The translations under genes and the position numbers were made by a program. Under the pieces are notes generated by a model. That model saw nothing but the letters and a program-made list of their open reading frames with translations. It was not told the origin of the DNA and ran no database searches. Positions 25,211 to 37,834 of a DNA stretch of 64,000 nucleotides are shown one piece after another. The stretch spans positions 15,652,315 through 15,716,314 of the forward strand of contig NC_085866.1 of NCBI RefSeq assembly GCF_034702125.1. Reading direction: 5' to 3'. Each line of letters starts with the position of its first letter. The stretch's first letter is position 1. The stretch comes from Engraulis encrasicolus. Taxonomy: Eukaryota; Chordata; Actinopteri; Clupeiformes; Engraulidae.

Positions 25211-26476
25211 TGCGGGAGGGGGCAGAGTGTTTTGCCATTGGACGGCGGTCCTTTGAGAACCCTATTAATATCATAGTAATAAATGATAATGGGCCCCTGA
25301 ATGTGTGAAGTCTCGTCCATGGGGCCCAAGACTCCTGGCTGCGACCCCTTAATGCTGTTTTTCCATAGTCTGGCTGTCATATCAAATTCATTGACGGCAC
25401 CCACTCATTTCTTAATTTCCTTAATTTCCTATGGGAGCAATAAAGCATCTTTTCTACTTAACTGATACATAGTCAAGAAGTTGTCAGGTGGTATCAACGG
25501 GTGCAGCTGCAATGCCTCAGTGTTTTACTGGACAAAACTACAACCAATCAGAACACTAATTCAGGTGACGAATGATTGTGATTGTCGTTCGTGCCCAATG
25601 CTTCAGGGGAAAAGAACAACTGAGAATAGGCAGGTTTTCCTAGACTCACTCGGACGCAAAATTCAATGTAGCATAATGGGTTGAGTGGACTCAGAGATGC
25701 CCAGGCGAGTGAATCCAGTCTTTGAATTACGAAGCCATATTTGCTCACCTTGTATCAAGGGCTATTGTTAAACTCTTTGATCATTCACCTACCTTTTCTT
25801 TTATGCATCTATTTACCACTTCAGTAGCCTACTGGACTGCATTTCTCGAAACCATAGATAGTTGCTAACTTCATTAGCTACTTTGTTGTTTCCAATGTAA
25901 TTTCCCATTAGCAACCGAAAGTTGCTAACTGGCTAACAACTAGCAACACTTTTGAGCATGGACCCCTGATTAACAGTATAATATTAACTGATAATAACAC
26001 AAATACATGTGTGTTTTTCCTGAAGATTTTATATACTGTAGTATCTGGAAAGACAAGTGCTTTCAACAGTTCAAAGAAAATTGCTTCAACCTTTCTTTTT
26101 TTTCCACCTGGCCTCTTGTGCCTAGTAAGAGTAATGACTTGGAGCCGATGAGAGCTGGTTAACTTGATGTGGTGTGACGCGGCAAGCAGAGGCAAATAGT
26201 GTGTAATTAATACATTCTCAGCACGCCACCGCAGTCAGCAGGCACGGGGCCCTGTCTGTGCTGTATATCTGTTCTCGCCAGTCTACCACTCGTTGGCACG
26301 CGGGCGGGCGGGTGGCAAGGCAAGGCAAGGCAAGCCCACAGTCAGTAGGCACTAGGCAGTGTCTGTACAATATCTGTTTACACCAGCTTACTATCCGTTG
26401 GCACTATGTGCACTGGGCACGCACGCAGGTTACTTATCAGAGCCCCATGGATGCCAGCACTGGTGGTGGTGATGTC

Positions 26477-26604
26477 TGAGAGGAGAGGAGAGGAGAGGAG
26501 AGGAGACAAGAGAAGTTGAGGGGATAGGAGACGAGAGGGGAGGGGAGAGAGAGGAGAGGAGAGGAGAGGAGAGGAGAGGAGAGGAGAGGAGAGGAGAGGA
26601 GAGT
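26477..26604. repeat. (GAGAG)n pentanucleotide repeat
   Basis: AGGAG/GAGAG units in two blocks, 26479-26506 and 26549-26602. Confidence 0.95.
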
Positions 26605-26702
26605 CTTGGGGAAGGTATGGGAAGGGAAGGGGAAGGAGGGCCCATCCCAACCCGGTGGGCTCTTGCCCAAACAGAGTGACAGGGAGCTATCAGTCATATC
26701 GC

Positions 26703-26734
<32 letters not shown>

Positions 26735-26736
26735 AT
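26703..26736. repeat. (GCT)n trinucleotide repeat
   Basis: About eleven GCT units outside any gene. Confidence 0.95.
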
Positions 26737-27635
26737 TGTTAGAGCAGTACTGCCGCCACGACTGGTTGCGTACGTACTGTACTCAAGCGATGGCTTCTGG
26801 AGCCTTCCGACGAGCTGTGGGGTAAATTAGCGGGGTTAAAGATGGCTGCAGGAAGGACTGCTTGAGTCATCACAATGCCTTTTTTCTGTTTCTGTTTTTG
26901 CTTGGTCTTTTTTTGCCTCTTGTCTGCAGCCTCTTGCAGGGAGAAGCACTGGGAAACTGGTATTAGATAATTCTTGATGTTTTCTGTGTATTATTGTAAC
27001 ATGTAGCATGACTGTGGGTGAACTGACTACGTAGTCAGTTTGCATGATGTGGTGATAGTGATCTCTGGCTTAGAAGGCCTTGGGAGGATCTATATACTGT
27101 ACGTGTATAGTTTTAGAATGCGCATTTCAAAACTCTGGTGTAGCCCCTTAATGCACGCCGTACCTCCTGTGGCACGCTGTAATAGTCATTGAAAAGTTAA
27201 CTACCATAGAACAACACTACTATGACATAACACAGGGACTTTAGTAATGGACTATGACTTGGTCGTTGCCATTCTGGTAAGAGAACTTTATAATGGTGTG
27301 TCTTAACGGGTAAAAAAAATGACCCATTTATGGAGTTTTTATTTTTATCCATGTCATGTTTACACGAAAACTGAAAAAAAAATCTGCATTAAAAAATATC
27401 CACAAATGGATACATGTAACCAGCGCCTCATTACTAATGCAACATTACACAACTATTATGAAACAACCAGAGGACTCCTGCTTTAGATGCCTCAGACTCC
27501 TCAGACTCCATCATCATTATTACTCTATGTCATAGATATTTATTTGAATAGAAAGACAGTTCATTCAGCCCATATTCAAATCCAATCAATTTCAGCTCCA
27601 GACGTTAAGCGTCTCGGCTGGCTCGTCTGCTTGTA

Positions 27636-27919
27636 CAGGGACAGATTATGACTCTGTGGGCGCCTGGGCCAGAAAACAAGAAAGGACACCCTCCATTGGT
27701 GTTGCGAGTTTACAAAAAGATTCAGTGTTATAGGCCAGGTGTTAGAGACTCTGTGTTGTTGGGGGTTCGGGAGTATGTCCCCTGAGAAAATCTGAAAATA
27801 CATTTGTGATTTTAAAGCAATATGAAAAAGGAAATATTGATGCTTGGCCTTTGGGCCCCTCTTGACTCTTGGGGCCCCTGGGCCCGGGCCCGGTAGGCCT
27901 GTGCAGTCATCCATCCTCG
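27636..27919. mobile_element. Probable hAT-type MITE with GGGCCC-rich end
   Basis: It starts CAGGGACAGATTATGACT and ends after GTAGGCCTGTGCAGTCATCC, a familiar fish repeat layout. Flanks TGCTTGTA and TGCATGTA match at 7 of 8 positions. The right end is degenerate. Confidence 0.5.
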
Positions 27920-28334
27920 TGCATGTAGTGTGTGTAAGCCCCGGTGAGTTTGTATTTTTTTCCCTATTTATCCCGCTAAGTGCCAACCATCGCTCGCGCT
28001 CCGCTCGTGCTCAGCGTGGGAGCATTGAGACGCCATTGATCTTGATAATGCAGTGCTTGAGCGGGACAGTAACAGTAGCACATGATGTAGGAAGTCAAAT
28101 ACGGCAGACGGATGGCTCAGCGCAGGTGACGTATGATTCATCCACCTGACTGATGCTCACTTTGGCTTCTGGTGCACGGCTGTGCTACGCTGCGCCTCAC
28201 CACGTCGTGCTGACAAATAAATAAAAGTCATAAAGGTGACACAGGGAAATGACTCTTAACAATCGGAGGAGGGACGGGAACAAAGCCGTGGTCTGGACAG
28301 GAGGGAAAGAACAGGAGCTACAGTATGTTGGATC

Positions 28335-28443
<109 letters not shown>

Positions 28444-28707
28444 GTGCACAAATCGTGTTGAGATAAATGTTGATGGTAGACATGTCTGAGAAGGTCAAAA
28501 CAAAGTGCCATATGCGCTTAAATGTTTCTTCAGGGGCCAACAACATCCCTGTGGTAACACTCCAATAAAAAGCTTAAATTGACTATTAAGAGTTGGCAAA
28601 GGAGCACTTTCACAGAGAGAACGGCCTGTGTAACAGGCCAGCATGAGGATGTGATGGCATGGATGGCAATGTAAGGATGGTCGAGTTGGTGGAAGCCCTT
28701 CCATAAG

Positions 28708-28911
28708 CAGTGTTGCCAGATTGGTTGGTTTCACACCCAATTGGGCTGTTTAAATGGCCGTCTGTTGGTATAAATAGGTATTGTGGGTTTTTTCTGTAGA
28801 TTTATGGCCATGGAAATCAATAGAATTTGAGTTTGAAACTTACATTTTGTGCCTCCAGGCTTTTTTTGAGCATTTTTTTGGGCTCGATGTCATATCACAT
28901 CTGGCAACGCT
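28708..28911. mobile_element. hAT-type MITE, GTTGCCAGAT family, copy 2
   Basis: Same family and orientation as the copy at 21290: CAGTGTTGCCAGATTGG at the left, ATCTGGCAACGCT at the right, and shared interior words such as GGCCGTCTGT. The flanking duplication is not recognisable, so this copy looks older. Confidence 0.7.
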
Positions 28912-29014
28912 ATATGATGCAATGTATTACTTGTACATTCTAAACTAGGTCACCAATGCTTAAAAATGAAAACCTGTCAGCCTAAGCTTGGCTTCCCAAT
29001 CCTACCAATCCTCT

Positions 29015-29092
29015 GCCATCTCTCTCTCCCACTCACTTCCTGTCACCATCTAGCGCTGTCCTATCAAATAAAGACATAAAGCCCCTATTTTT
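29015..29092 (+). mobile_element. SINE 3' fragment
   Basis: This matches the tail of the SINE at 1356-1520 on the opposite strand: CTTCCTGTCACCATCT, then CTGTCCTATCA and AATAAAGACATAAAG. The tRNA-like head is absent. Confidence 0.6.
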
Positions 29093-29581
29093 TATTAAAA
29101 CCTGTCATATAGAAGAAGATATTTCTGGGAAAAACAAAAAGAGACGCCCATTGCCCATCCTTGCGGAACATCTGCTTGTGTAATTTATTTGTACTCAAAT
29201 TGATTGAATCTAATTTCCAGCTCCCTAACCGGATCTCAGAAGGGCTAACCTAATTTCCCAGTCGCTGTATGAGACGTGTCCGATACAGATCATATGATGT
29301 GGATGTGTGCTTTCTTTCTGTCCTGGACTGCACTGGAAACAATGAATACTGAATGACGACTTGACTTGATGCTCTGTTGACAGTTGTTGTGTTGACAACG
29401 CTGTGAGGGCATTTGATGTCAAACGCCGCTTCAACTCAGAACACCAACGGTCTCTTCTGAGGAGGTCCGCTTTGAATAGGGCTAAGCAATTAATAGAAAA
29501 TGGCGAACTGACAATCGTAATCATTAATCGACAGAGATGAAGCTGATATTATGACTGTTATTAGTGTTTATTTTGCAAACT

Positions 29582-29990
29582 TCAAGTCAAGTCAAGTCAA
29601 GTCAAGTCAAGTTTATTGTCAATTTCTTTACATGCACTGGTCATACAAAGAATTTGAAATTGCGTTTCTTGCTCTCCCATGCAGACATAGACTAATCTAG
29701 GTAAGGACATAGACAGTATAGACATAGACAGTACTCATACATGGACATAGACAGTATGGACGTAGACATTGCTCATACAGACATTTAAAGTGCAAGACTG
29801 GACAACAGAAGACTTGTAGAGAACATACATTAAGAGGAGGTATTTTGTTGTTCTTTTTTCTAAAAGTCCTTTATAGCGTTCTGACATAGTAATAGTAGCA
29901 TTTGAAGAAATAAATAATTAAAAAAAGGTTTTTATTAAATACACCAGCAGCAGTATGTGTGTGTGTGTGTTTGTATGTGTTTTGTGTGCG

Positions 29991-30069
<79 letters not shown>

Positions 30070-30112
30070 AGTGCAGGTAGAAAGTGCGGTGTGCGTCTGT
30101 GTGTGTGTACCT

Positions 30113-30159
<47 letters not shown>

Positions 30160-30220
30160 TGAGTATGAGTTGTGTGTCAGTGTGTGTATGTTTGGGTTTA
30201 GTGCAGAAAGTGCAGTGTGC

Positions 30221-30296
<76 letters not shown>

Positions 30297-30870
30297 ATGT
30301 GTATGTTTTGAGTTAGTGCAGGTTGAAAGTTCAGTCACAGATGTAGTAGTGCAGGTGGAATGTTCAGTCGCAGATATGGTGGTGGGGATGAGGGGGGGGA
30401 GCGTTGTCAGTGGCCTGGCTGGCTAGAGGCTGACAGTGAAGGGAGAGTGGGTTGAGTGTTCAGTATCTTGATTGCTTGATGCATCGTGCTGCTTGCAAGC
30501 CTGGTGGTACGGGAACGGAGGCGCCTGTACCTCTTTCCAGAGGGCAGGAGGCTGAACAGTTTGTGTGCAGGGTGGCTTGTGTCTTTGATGATCATCAGTG
30601 CTTTTCGGGTGAGGCGTGCGGTGTAAATGTCCTGCAGGGAGGGGAGTGGTACTCCAATGATCTTCTTCGCTGTGTTCACAACACGCTGGAGTGTCTTCCT
30701 GTTTTTCTCCGTGCAGCTTCCTCCCCACACTGTGATGCAGCTGGACACGACGCTCTCTATGGTTCCTCTGTAGAATGTTGTCATGATGGAGGGTGTAGCA
30801 CTTGCCTTCTTTAGTTTGCGCAAGAAGTAGAGACGCTGATGGGCCTTCTTCTCTTCATAGTTGAGTATTG
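29582..30870 (-). mobile_element. L2-like LINE, 3' part with reverse-transcriptase C-terminus
   Basis: On the minus strand the frame at 30823-30407 encodes the conserved C-terminal part of a fish L2/CR1-type reverse transcriptase, with FYRGTIESVVSSCITVW, PSLQDIYTARL and LFSLLPSGKRYRRLRSRTTR. The element is truncated at its 5' end near 30870. Its 3' UTR contains three expanded GT tracts and ends in a short tandem repeat (TCAAG on the plus strand, 29582-29611), as L2 elements do. The 3' UTR is repeated in a second copy at 52480. It is not a host gene. Confidence 0.85.
29956..30298. repeat. Three (GT)n tracts inside the LINE 3' UTR
   Basis: GT tracts at 29956-30067, 30117-30165 and 30221-30298. 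They are separated by copies of a TTAGTGCAGGT-GAAAGT motif. Confidence 0.95.
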
Positions 30871-33366
30871 CACCTTGTGTTCATATGTTGTTCATCAGAA
30901 GTCCACATCCTCATTTGCTGTTGTGTAATTCTGCCCAGTCCAGGCAATGAAATGCCATTTTTTATTTAAGTTCAACTATTATGCAGCATCGACATCAGAC
31001 ACAATGCAGTATTTCAATCAAATGATGTGACATTGATATCGCCTTCTCAATATGCTGCTGTTGAGTAGCAGTGCTCAAGTGCATCATGTCATGTGATCAG
31101 TGGAACTAGAACACATCCTTAGAAGCTCTGAGGATTCCTTAATCACACCCTTGACCTTGTGCGCATGAAGAGAATAGGTCTTTGTCCACTTAATTAGGAC
31201 AAATAGCAGTTAGCCGAATGGCGCTATAATGGACAGAAGAGGCTCTGAAGAACACTCTTCAGTACAGCAAACAGTATAACATGACAACAAACGTATCACT
31301 GCATACTTTTTTTTATTCACGCAAAACATAAATATATCATAAATTCGTCCTTTTGTCATTCAAAGGTTTGCATGTTTGCATTGGTTTGGTTTGCGTTGTT
31401 TGGATGTGGTTGGAGTCACATTCAAAATTAAACAAAAATAAAATAAAAACACATCCAGATACTCAGATGATGCACCTACAGTACACCTACACCTGTACAC
31501 ATTTGGAGATCTGTGTGGTGGTGCAGGCCTACGTATGTGGAGCAGCGGAGAGATAGCGCTGTTTACCCTCTGTGGTTTTGTTAGCAGCTAAAAATAGGGA
31601 GCTTTATTTGTGCGAATGACCAGAGAAAGCTTTTTTCCTCTCCTCTATTCTATGCTCTCTACTCCTCTCCTCTCCTCTCCTCTCCCCTCTGCTCTCCTCC
31701 TCATATCCTTTCCTCTCCTCTGTTTTCCACTCTTCTCCACACTTCTCCTCTGCTCTGTTCTCCTATCCTCTGCTCTCCTCTGCTCTCCTCTGCTCTCCTC
31801 TCCTCTCCTCTCCTCTCCTCTCCTCTCCTCTCCTCTCCTCTTTTCCGCTCTTCTCTCGTCTGCTGATCTTTTGCCAGAGTTTCTGTAATGCTCCTTAATG
31901 TCCTCATAAATCATGGCAGGCCGCGCAGCCAAACGCACACAAGAATGTAAAGAATTCAATTCAAACTGCATCTGCTTTCCCTTTTGTCTTCCCCCTTCCT
32001 TCCTAAGTCCAGTTAGTTCTTCTTACTTTTTTTTTAGCAACCAAACCACACACATGGTGTCAGTCTGTAGAAAATCTAGCCTACTTTTAAATGAATCTTG
32101 TTGCTGAGTACATTCTCTAAAATTACATTTCCCATCTGTCATTAGTCAAATGTTAAAAACTGTATTGTCAAACCAGATATGGCTTATACACGGGTTGTGT
32201 CGAGCGTTTGAAATTGTCCTGCTCAATAGGCCCATAGTGTGCATTAAAGATCTTATAAACGTCACAATTTAATCACAACAATGCTAATAATTATACAACA
32301 ATGTAAACAGCAACCTAATCCATATCTTAAGCAAAGGAATGTGTGGGTGTAAGGGGTGCCACTCCACTGTCTCCATTATGGAGGCTGCAAATTACATTGA
32401 GGCGGCCAATACAGACGTCCATATGCATGCACTAATGAGCCCCTTTTTATTCACATGATATTTGCATATAATTACTGTGCAGGTCATTACGTTTGAAAAG
32501 GGCCCATGGAGCTCAGTGGATCTGCAAAACCATCTGCATTCTGCCTCCTTGATTAAACGTTGGAGATGAATAAACAAGATTAAAAAATTTAAAATAAAAA
32601 ATAAATAAAGAGAATGTAGAACCAAGTCTATTTAGAAACACTGCAAGCACAATATATAATCTGCATTCTTACTATCTGATCAAACATATCAAGAAATAGA
32701 ATGAGACTAAGGAACCAATAGTTATGGAGACCCACTGTATACATTTACATATGCATACATGATATAGAAAATGAAACTAGTACAGATCCTCTATATACAC
32801 ACTTACATACTGTATGCATGCAGCACAGATTATTCAAATGACTCTTTTTTTGCAAGCAATTGATTTTTGCAAACAACATTTAAGGAACACATTCTCATTT
32901 TTGGGTTTTGGTGGATCAGAGCAAGTGTAAGCAGAGCGAGCGAGCGAGCGAGCGTGTGAGCGTTGCAGTATAAAAAGCGCTGTAGCGGCGTGGAAAGTGG
33001 CGGCTTAATGAAAATATGCTGTTTAATATCCTGCAGCAGCAAGTGAAGGAAGAGGAGATGCATTTCTAATGGTGGCGCGTAGAGGCCACTGGGAGGCCAG
33101 CGACTGCTTTGCATAAAGAACACAGCCACGCCGTGATGGATGATGAGCTGTTTGCACTACACAGCACACAGCCACTTCCATAGCCCCACAGCACACAGCC
33201 TATAGCACACAGCCATAGCCAGTTGAGCAAAGCAGAGTGGGCGAGGATAGTGAGTAGTGCATGTGTGTGCTTTTTCTCGCTTTTCTCACTTGTGCAACAT
33301 GCAAGAGCCGTGCAGCAGAACTGAGGTGGCAGGAGGTTTAATTACACCCCGAGAACAGCGTGCTGT
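30871..33366. other. Gene-free interval between LINE and MITE
   Basis: No gene or transposon is seen apart from the TCCTC repeat. 32.1-32.9 kb is AT-rich complex sequence with an octamer ATTTGCAT near 32460 and a (GAGC)n short run at 32936-32954. Confidence 0.5.
31636..31862. repeat. (TCCTC)n pentanucleotide repeat
   Basis: CTCCT units with variants; pure from about 31796 to 31841. Confidence 0.95.
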
Positions 33367-33374
33367 ACGATACG

Positions 33375-33531
33375 CAGGTCCGCTGACAGGTTTGACTGGG
33401 CCCGGGACAAAATCATGTGAAAGGGCCCCCCTCTCAATACATACAATGTAATGGGGAGGCAATTCTGGGGCCCCTCTCTCCCTGGGCCGGGGACAGCAGA
33501 CCCGTTTGTCCCCTGCCTGTCAGCTTCCCTG
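33375..33531. mobile_element. hAT-type MITE, CAGGGAAGC family, copy 2
   Basis: This 157 bp copy lies in the opposite orientation to that at 24266. The right end, read inverted, begins CAGGGAAGCTGACAGG. It has a perfect 8 bp target duplication, ACGATACG (33367-33374 and 33532-33539). Confidence 0.8.
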
Positions 33532-33949
33532 ACGATACGCACCCACCCACCCACACACAGTATACTGTATGGCCCTTAACTCTGCTGGGGGCAGGACTGA
33601 CAAGCTATGCCCCATGCTAAAGACCCATACCATTCCGAAGCCATACCCAAAAGCTATATTCTGTTTTTTAGGGGTTTTTTCCCAATCAAATCATCTTTTT
33701 ATGCTGATGAGTCTTTACCATGTGCTTAGTTATTATGATTTCCCTAGGATGTAGAAAATGATCGTTTGACAGACCCATTTATACAAAAGGCATTCAAGCC
33801 GAAAAGATAAAAAACCTTGCTCTTTTTTTCTCTCCCCCCACATCTAGTTTGAGAAGGTGGTTAATCGTTCGGCTAGAGCAGAGCATAGCAGACCTTGCCG
33901 ACTTGTCTCTAGCAACCTTTTATTGGTTAAAGGACTACACCATCCGTTC

Positions 33950-34260
33950 ACCAATTAATTGGTTTTATTGAAAAGGCCATGGCACTGACTTTGCTTAATT
34001 GATGCTCCTGGTGTTCTTCACTGCATGATCATTTATAGTAAATAATCCATAGCAATTTGTTTTTTACCTACTTAACACTATCAATCATCCCTTTGTCCAA
34101 TGACTCCTGCCGTCATTATTAAGCTCTTTGAAATGACGCTAATTAATCAGATAATTTGAAAATGAAAATAAATTTGCAACTTTTTAATGAGGAAAATGTC
34201 TATCCGCTAGCTAGTATATAAAGTGACACAAGATGACATACTAATTAAATTGAATTAATA
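33950..34260. promoter_or_regulatory. Candidate conserved enhancer 3' of hoxc3a
   Basis: This is a complex, AT-rich stretch without simple repeats, lying between purine repeats and a MITE. It has many TAAT/ATTA cores and TGATTGATAG on the minus strand (34087-34078), which fits the Pbx-Hox consensus. The region stands out from its repeat-rich surroundings. Conservation is inferred from composition and cannot be shown from one sequence. Confidence 0.3.
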
Positions 34261-34379
34261 CGCTTTGATAGCAGCAAGCCCCTCGCCTGCAACGGGCCTC
34301 CTTGGCCAGCCACTGTGAACGGTGTGATAACAGAGAACGCTCTGCATGTTTGTGGTGGGGAGACAATAGGTGGTACGGG

Positions 34380-34380
34380 T

Positions 34381-34411
<31 letters not shown>

Positions 34412-34652
34412 CAGAGACAGAGACAGAGACAGAGCGAGACAGAGAGAAGGAGAGAGAGAGAGAGAGCTGAGATGTGCACCTCCAGTTTGCTCGCCCTGAC
34501 TTGTACTGTATTTGCTCTGCCTGGGTTTGTGAAAAGGCAGAGCATATCTGAGAAGGGGCAGAGCCTGATCTGAACAGATCTGAGGGGAGGCTGAGGCGGG
34601 GAAAGACCTAGTGCCTTTGAAAAGACAGATCAGAGTTGAGCTGAGGCAGAGA

Positions 34653-34697
<45 letters not shown>

Positions 34698-34712
34698 CAA
34701 GAGAGAGACAGA

Positions 34713-34810
<98 letters not shown>

Positions 34811-34960
34811 GAGAGAGAGAGAGAAACAGACAGAGTGAGTGAGAGAAAGAGGAACATCTTGGCAGAGAGAGAGAGAGAGAGAGAGAGAGATTAAGAGAAA
34901 GAAAGGGAAGGGAGTGTTTTGGTGGAGAGAGAGAGCGAGAGAGAGCGAGAAAGGGAGAGG
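34380..34960. repeat. Compound (GA)n / (GT)n block
   Basis: GA tracts at 34381-34402, 34446-34466, 34650-34691 and 34866-34890, with a pure GT run at 34715-34805. Confidence 0.95.
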
Positions 34961-36050
34961 AGTGTCTTGGCAGCGCTCTTGTCATCTGGCCCAGCGGGTT
35001 GGGAGCCCGTGGTTGGAGCGCTGGAGAGACTGCCTTGTCTCGATGATTAATGGAGGAAGAGTCGCAGGCGGGGGAGGTGGGGAGGCACGTATGCACAGAT
35101 TATGTTGTAAGAATACAAAGTACAATGGTGCTACATAGCTTTGGGAAGAAAATCACTTTTACTTTACTTTGCCTTGCTTTCATTTTGCCCTCCCATCAGC
35201 CTGTGCTATTTATCCAGATAATTATTTGTTTTGGTTTTTGTGGGTTTATTGAAATGCTAGCTTAAGCTATCATCATTGCGATTACATTCGCCTCTTTCCA
35301 GTGGTGAAAGTGATAGATTCCATGCTGGGAAAAATATGACCTTATAGAAAACACAAAACACACATTTTATTATTGTTTCGAGCCGCAGCAACATTTTATT
35401 AGACAAAATGGACAAACTAAGCCATAAACACATCAGCCATATTCAGTGTCAACAGTATTATCCAATCACGTTCCATCTCAGTGCATTCCGCCAACACTCC
35501 CCTAAACAAGAAAAGAATTGTACAAGCAGAACCTTTCCCCCATTCCAGTAATAACATTGTTGAAGAAATTCCAATTTCCATTCAGTAAACCATAAAATAA
35601 CCTTCCTACAATCCCTAGAAAATGCATAAATAGCACATGCATTTGCGTCAATATCAGTGAAACAATACGTAGTATCACATCACATCACATTTGTCAGAAG
35701 TCGATAAAGCAAAACGTTCAGAGACCATTAATAAAACTTTTCCTCACATCTTGTCGTGTTTCACATGAAGCACACAGAGAAAAAAATAGTTGATTCAACT
35801 TGCAATTAGAAATGTGGTGTGATTTTGGCATCATTTAAATTATAACCATTGCAATTGTCATACTAGGTTACTAGTAATGTGTACACAAATATCTGAGATC
35901 TGCATAATCAACATCCTCCATAAAAGAAAAGAAAAAGAAAGGTAAAAGAAAGCAAATATCGCTTTACTCTTCTCCCCCTTTGCAATCATCCTTAATGCAG
36001 GCAGATGGATGACAGGATTTATCCAACCACAGAAGCATGTACATCTTCGT

Positions 36051-36055
<5 letters not shown>

Positions 36056-36133
<78 letters not shown>
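36056..36133. repeat. (CA)n microsatellite in the probable hoxc3a 3' UTR
   Basis: Pure CA run, about 38 units. It lies between the hoxc3a stop and the candidate poly(A) signals. Confidence 0.97.
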
Positions 36134-36135
<2 letters not shown>

Positions 36136-36548
36136 GCTTCAACGTGAGAAAAACCAGGTAAGATTCATGGTAAACCAAGGCTGAGGACAAGACTATGCTA
36201 TTAAGGCTTCTCTCTCATAACGCATTGGCTGCACAGATATCAAATAATAAAATAATAATAACGGGAGTCGGCCTGGCTGGGCTCCACACTCTTGCAAGCC
36301 TGGAGCAATACATCACACACTGAGCCAAGTGTCCAAAAGGCAGACCCTCCCATTCACACACTGATAACAGCAAGCCAAGGGTTCTCTCCTCTTCTCTCCC
36401 ATCCTCAGCCTAGAAACCCTCCCCACCCCTCTCCTATCCTCCTTCCCTCTTTTCTACTCCTCTCACCCTCGGCATGAGAAACACTCGCACAGGTATGGAG
36501 TTCATTAAAGTTAGCAATTCTCCCTTAAATCATTGCACACACGGACGG

Positions 36549-36668
<120 letters not shown>

Positions 36669-36938
36669 TTCTAGAGCCACAAATCCTGCTTCTTGGTGAC
36701 GTGCCTGACACTTTGAGAGTGTGAGGTCCTCGTAGGGAGTGAGTGTGAAGATTCAGAGTGGAGTGTGTGTCAGCGAGAGTTAGGGCCAGTGGCAGAGCAC
36801 CTCAAGACAGACATATGGCATGACATAGCATAGCACCATAGGCATACTGTACTTCACAGCACAGCACAGCATGGCACGGCACGCGTGTGGAGCGCTTCGG
36901 TGCATGGCACAGAGGACTATGCAGGTTATTGTTTTTTT

Positions 36939-37834
36939 TTACAGGTATGTGAGAGTGTGGGAAGGCAAAGAGAAACCTTGCCCCTGCTGTTGTTGTTGTT
37001 GTTGTTGTTGTTGTTGATGGTAATGATGGTGAAAGTGTGTGTGATGTGCGTTGCTGGTGGTCTCTGAAGCCGAGAGAGAGCTGTCAGGCCCAAACAGCCC
37101 AGGAGCGTCGAGTCCGTGTTCCAGAACGTTCAGGGAGACAGCCACGTCCCGGGATGTCCCTCTGCCGCCGCTGCCACCGCCGCCGTTGCCACCGTGTCTG
37201 GCACTGACGCTCCTGGCCTTATCGGAATTGGCTGTCACCGGCAAGTAATAGGCAGCACTTAGCTTGGGCGCGGCGTGGTGATGAGGTATCTCACACAGCA
37301 GGTACGTGTGTGACGGCAGCGCGATGTCGCCTCTCTGACAGGCACTGATGAGTCTGTGCGCAGGTGGACTGGACGACAGGCCGGCCAGACACACGTCTAC
37401 TGAGGATGATGAGGAGGAGGAGGAAGAGGAGGAGGCAGCGGCGCTGACCCGGCCCATGGCGGCGACGGCAGCGGTGGCCATCACTCTCTCCCGGTGGTCC
37501 TTCTTGCACTTCATGCGGCGGTTCTGGAACCAGATTTTAATCTGCCGGTCGCTCAGCTTGAGCAGAGAGGCCATCTCCAGTCGCCGCGGGCGACACAGGT
37601 AGGCGCTGAAGTGGAACTCTTTCTCCAGCTCCAGCAGCTGGGAACTGGAGAAGGCGGTGCGCGCCCGCTTCCCTCCACCGCTTCCGCCTCCGCCTCCCAC
37701 TCCGCCGCCACCGATGCCCCTCAGACGGCACCTGTCCATCACCCGGAGCCCGTCACACCTGGCCCCTCCATCACACCTGCTGCTGCTGCTGCTGCTGATG
37801 CCACGGATGGTCCTGATGCTGACACCTGCCTCGC
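36939..37834 (-). CDS. hoxc3a: Hoxc3a, coding exon 2 (homeodomain exon)
   Basis: This exon encodes residues 145-442 of a group-3 Hox protein. The homeodomain lies at about residues 199-258: KRARTAF at its N-terminal arm, then [21 protein letters not shown] and [19 protein letters not shown] is shared by groups 2 and 3, while KRARTA and the C-terminal ending LTYL (usual LTHL) point to group 3. Homeodomain residue 56, normally Tyr in group 3 (MKYKK), is Cys here (MKCKK). A glycine-rich linker precedes the homeodomain. A run of about ten Ser and an 11-residue Gln tract (nine CAA, two CAG) lie after it, both on triplet repeats. The acceptor is CTCCGCAG and phase 1 matches exon 1. A possible 3' UTR runs to the minus-strand AATAAA signals at 35395-35400 and 35366-35371. 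Expected role: hindbrain and anterior trunk patterning, in the nucleus. Confidence 0.93.

Noticed and set aside
30407..30823. Minus-strand frame as a host gene
   Set aside because: It is the C-terminal part of an L2-like reverse transcriptase.
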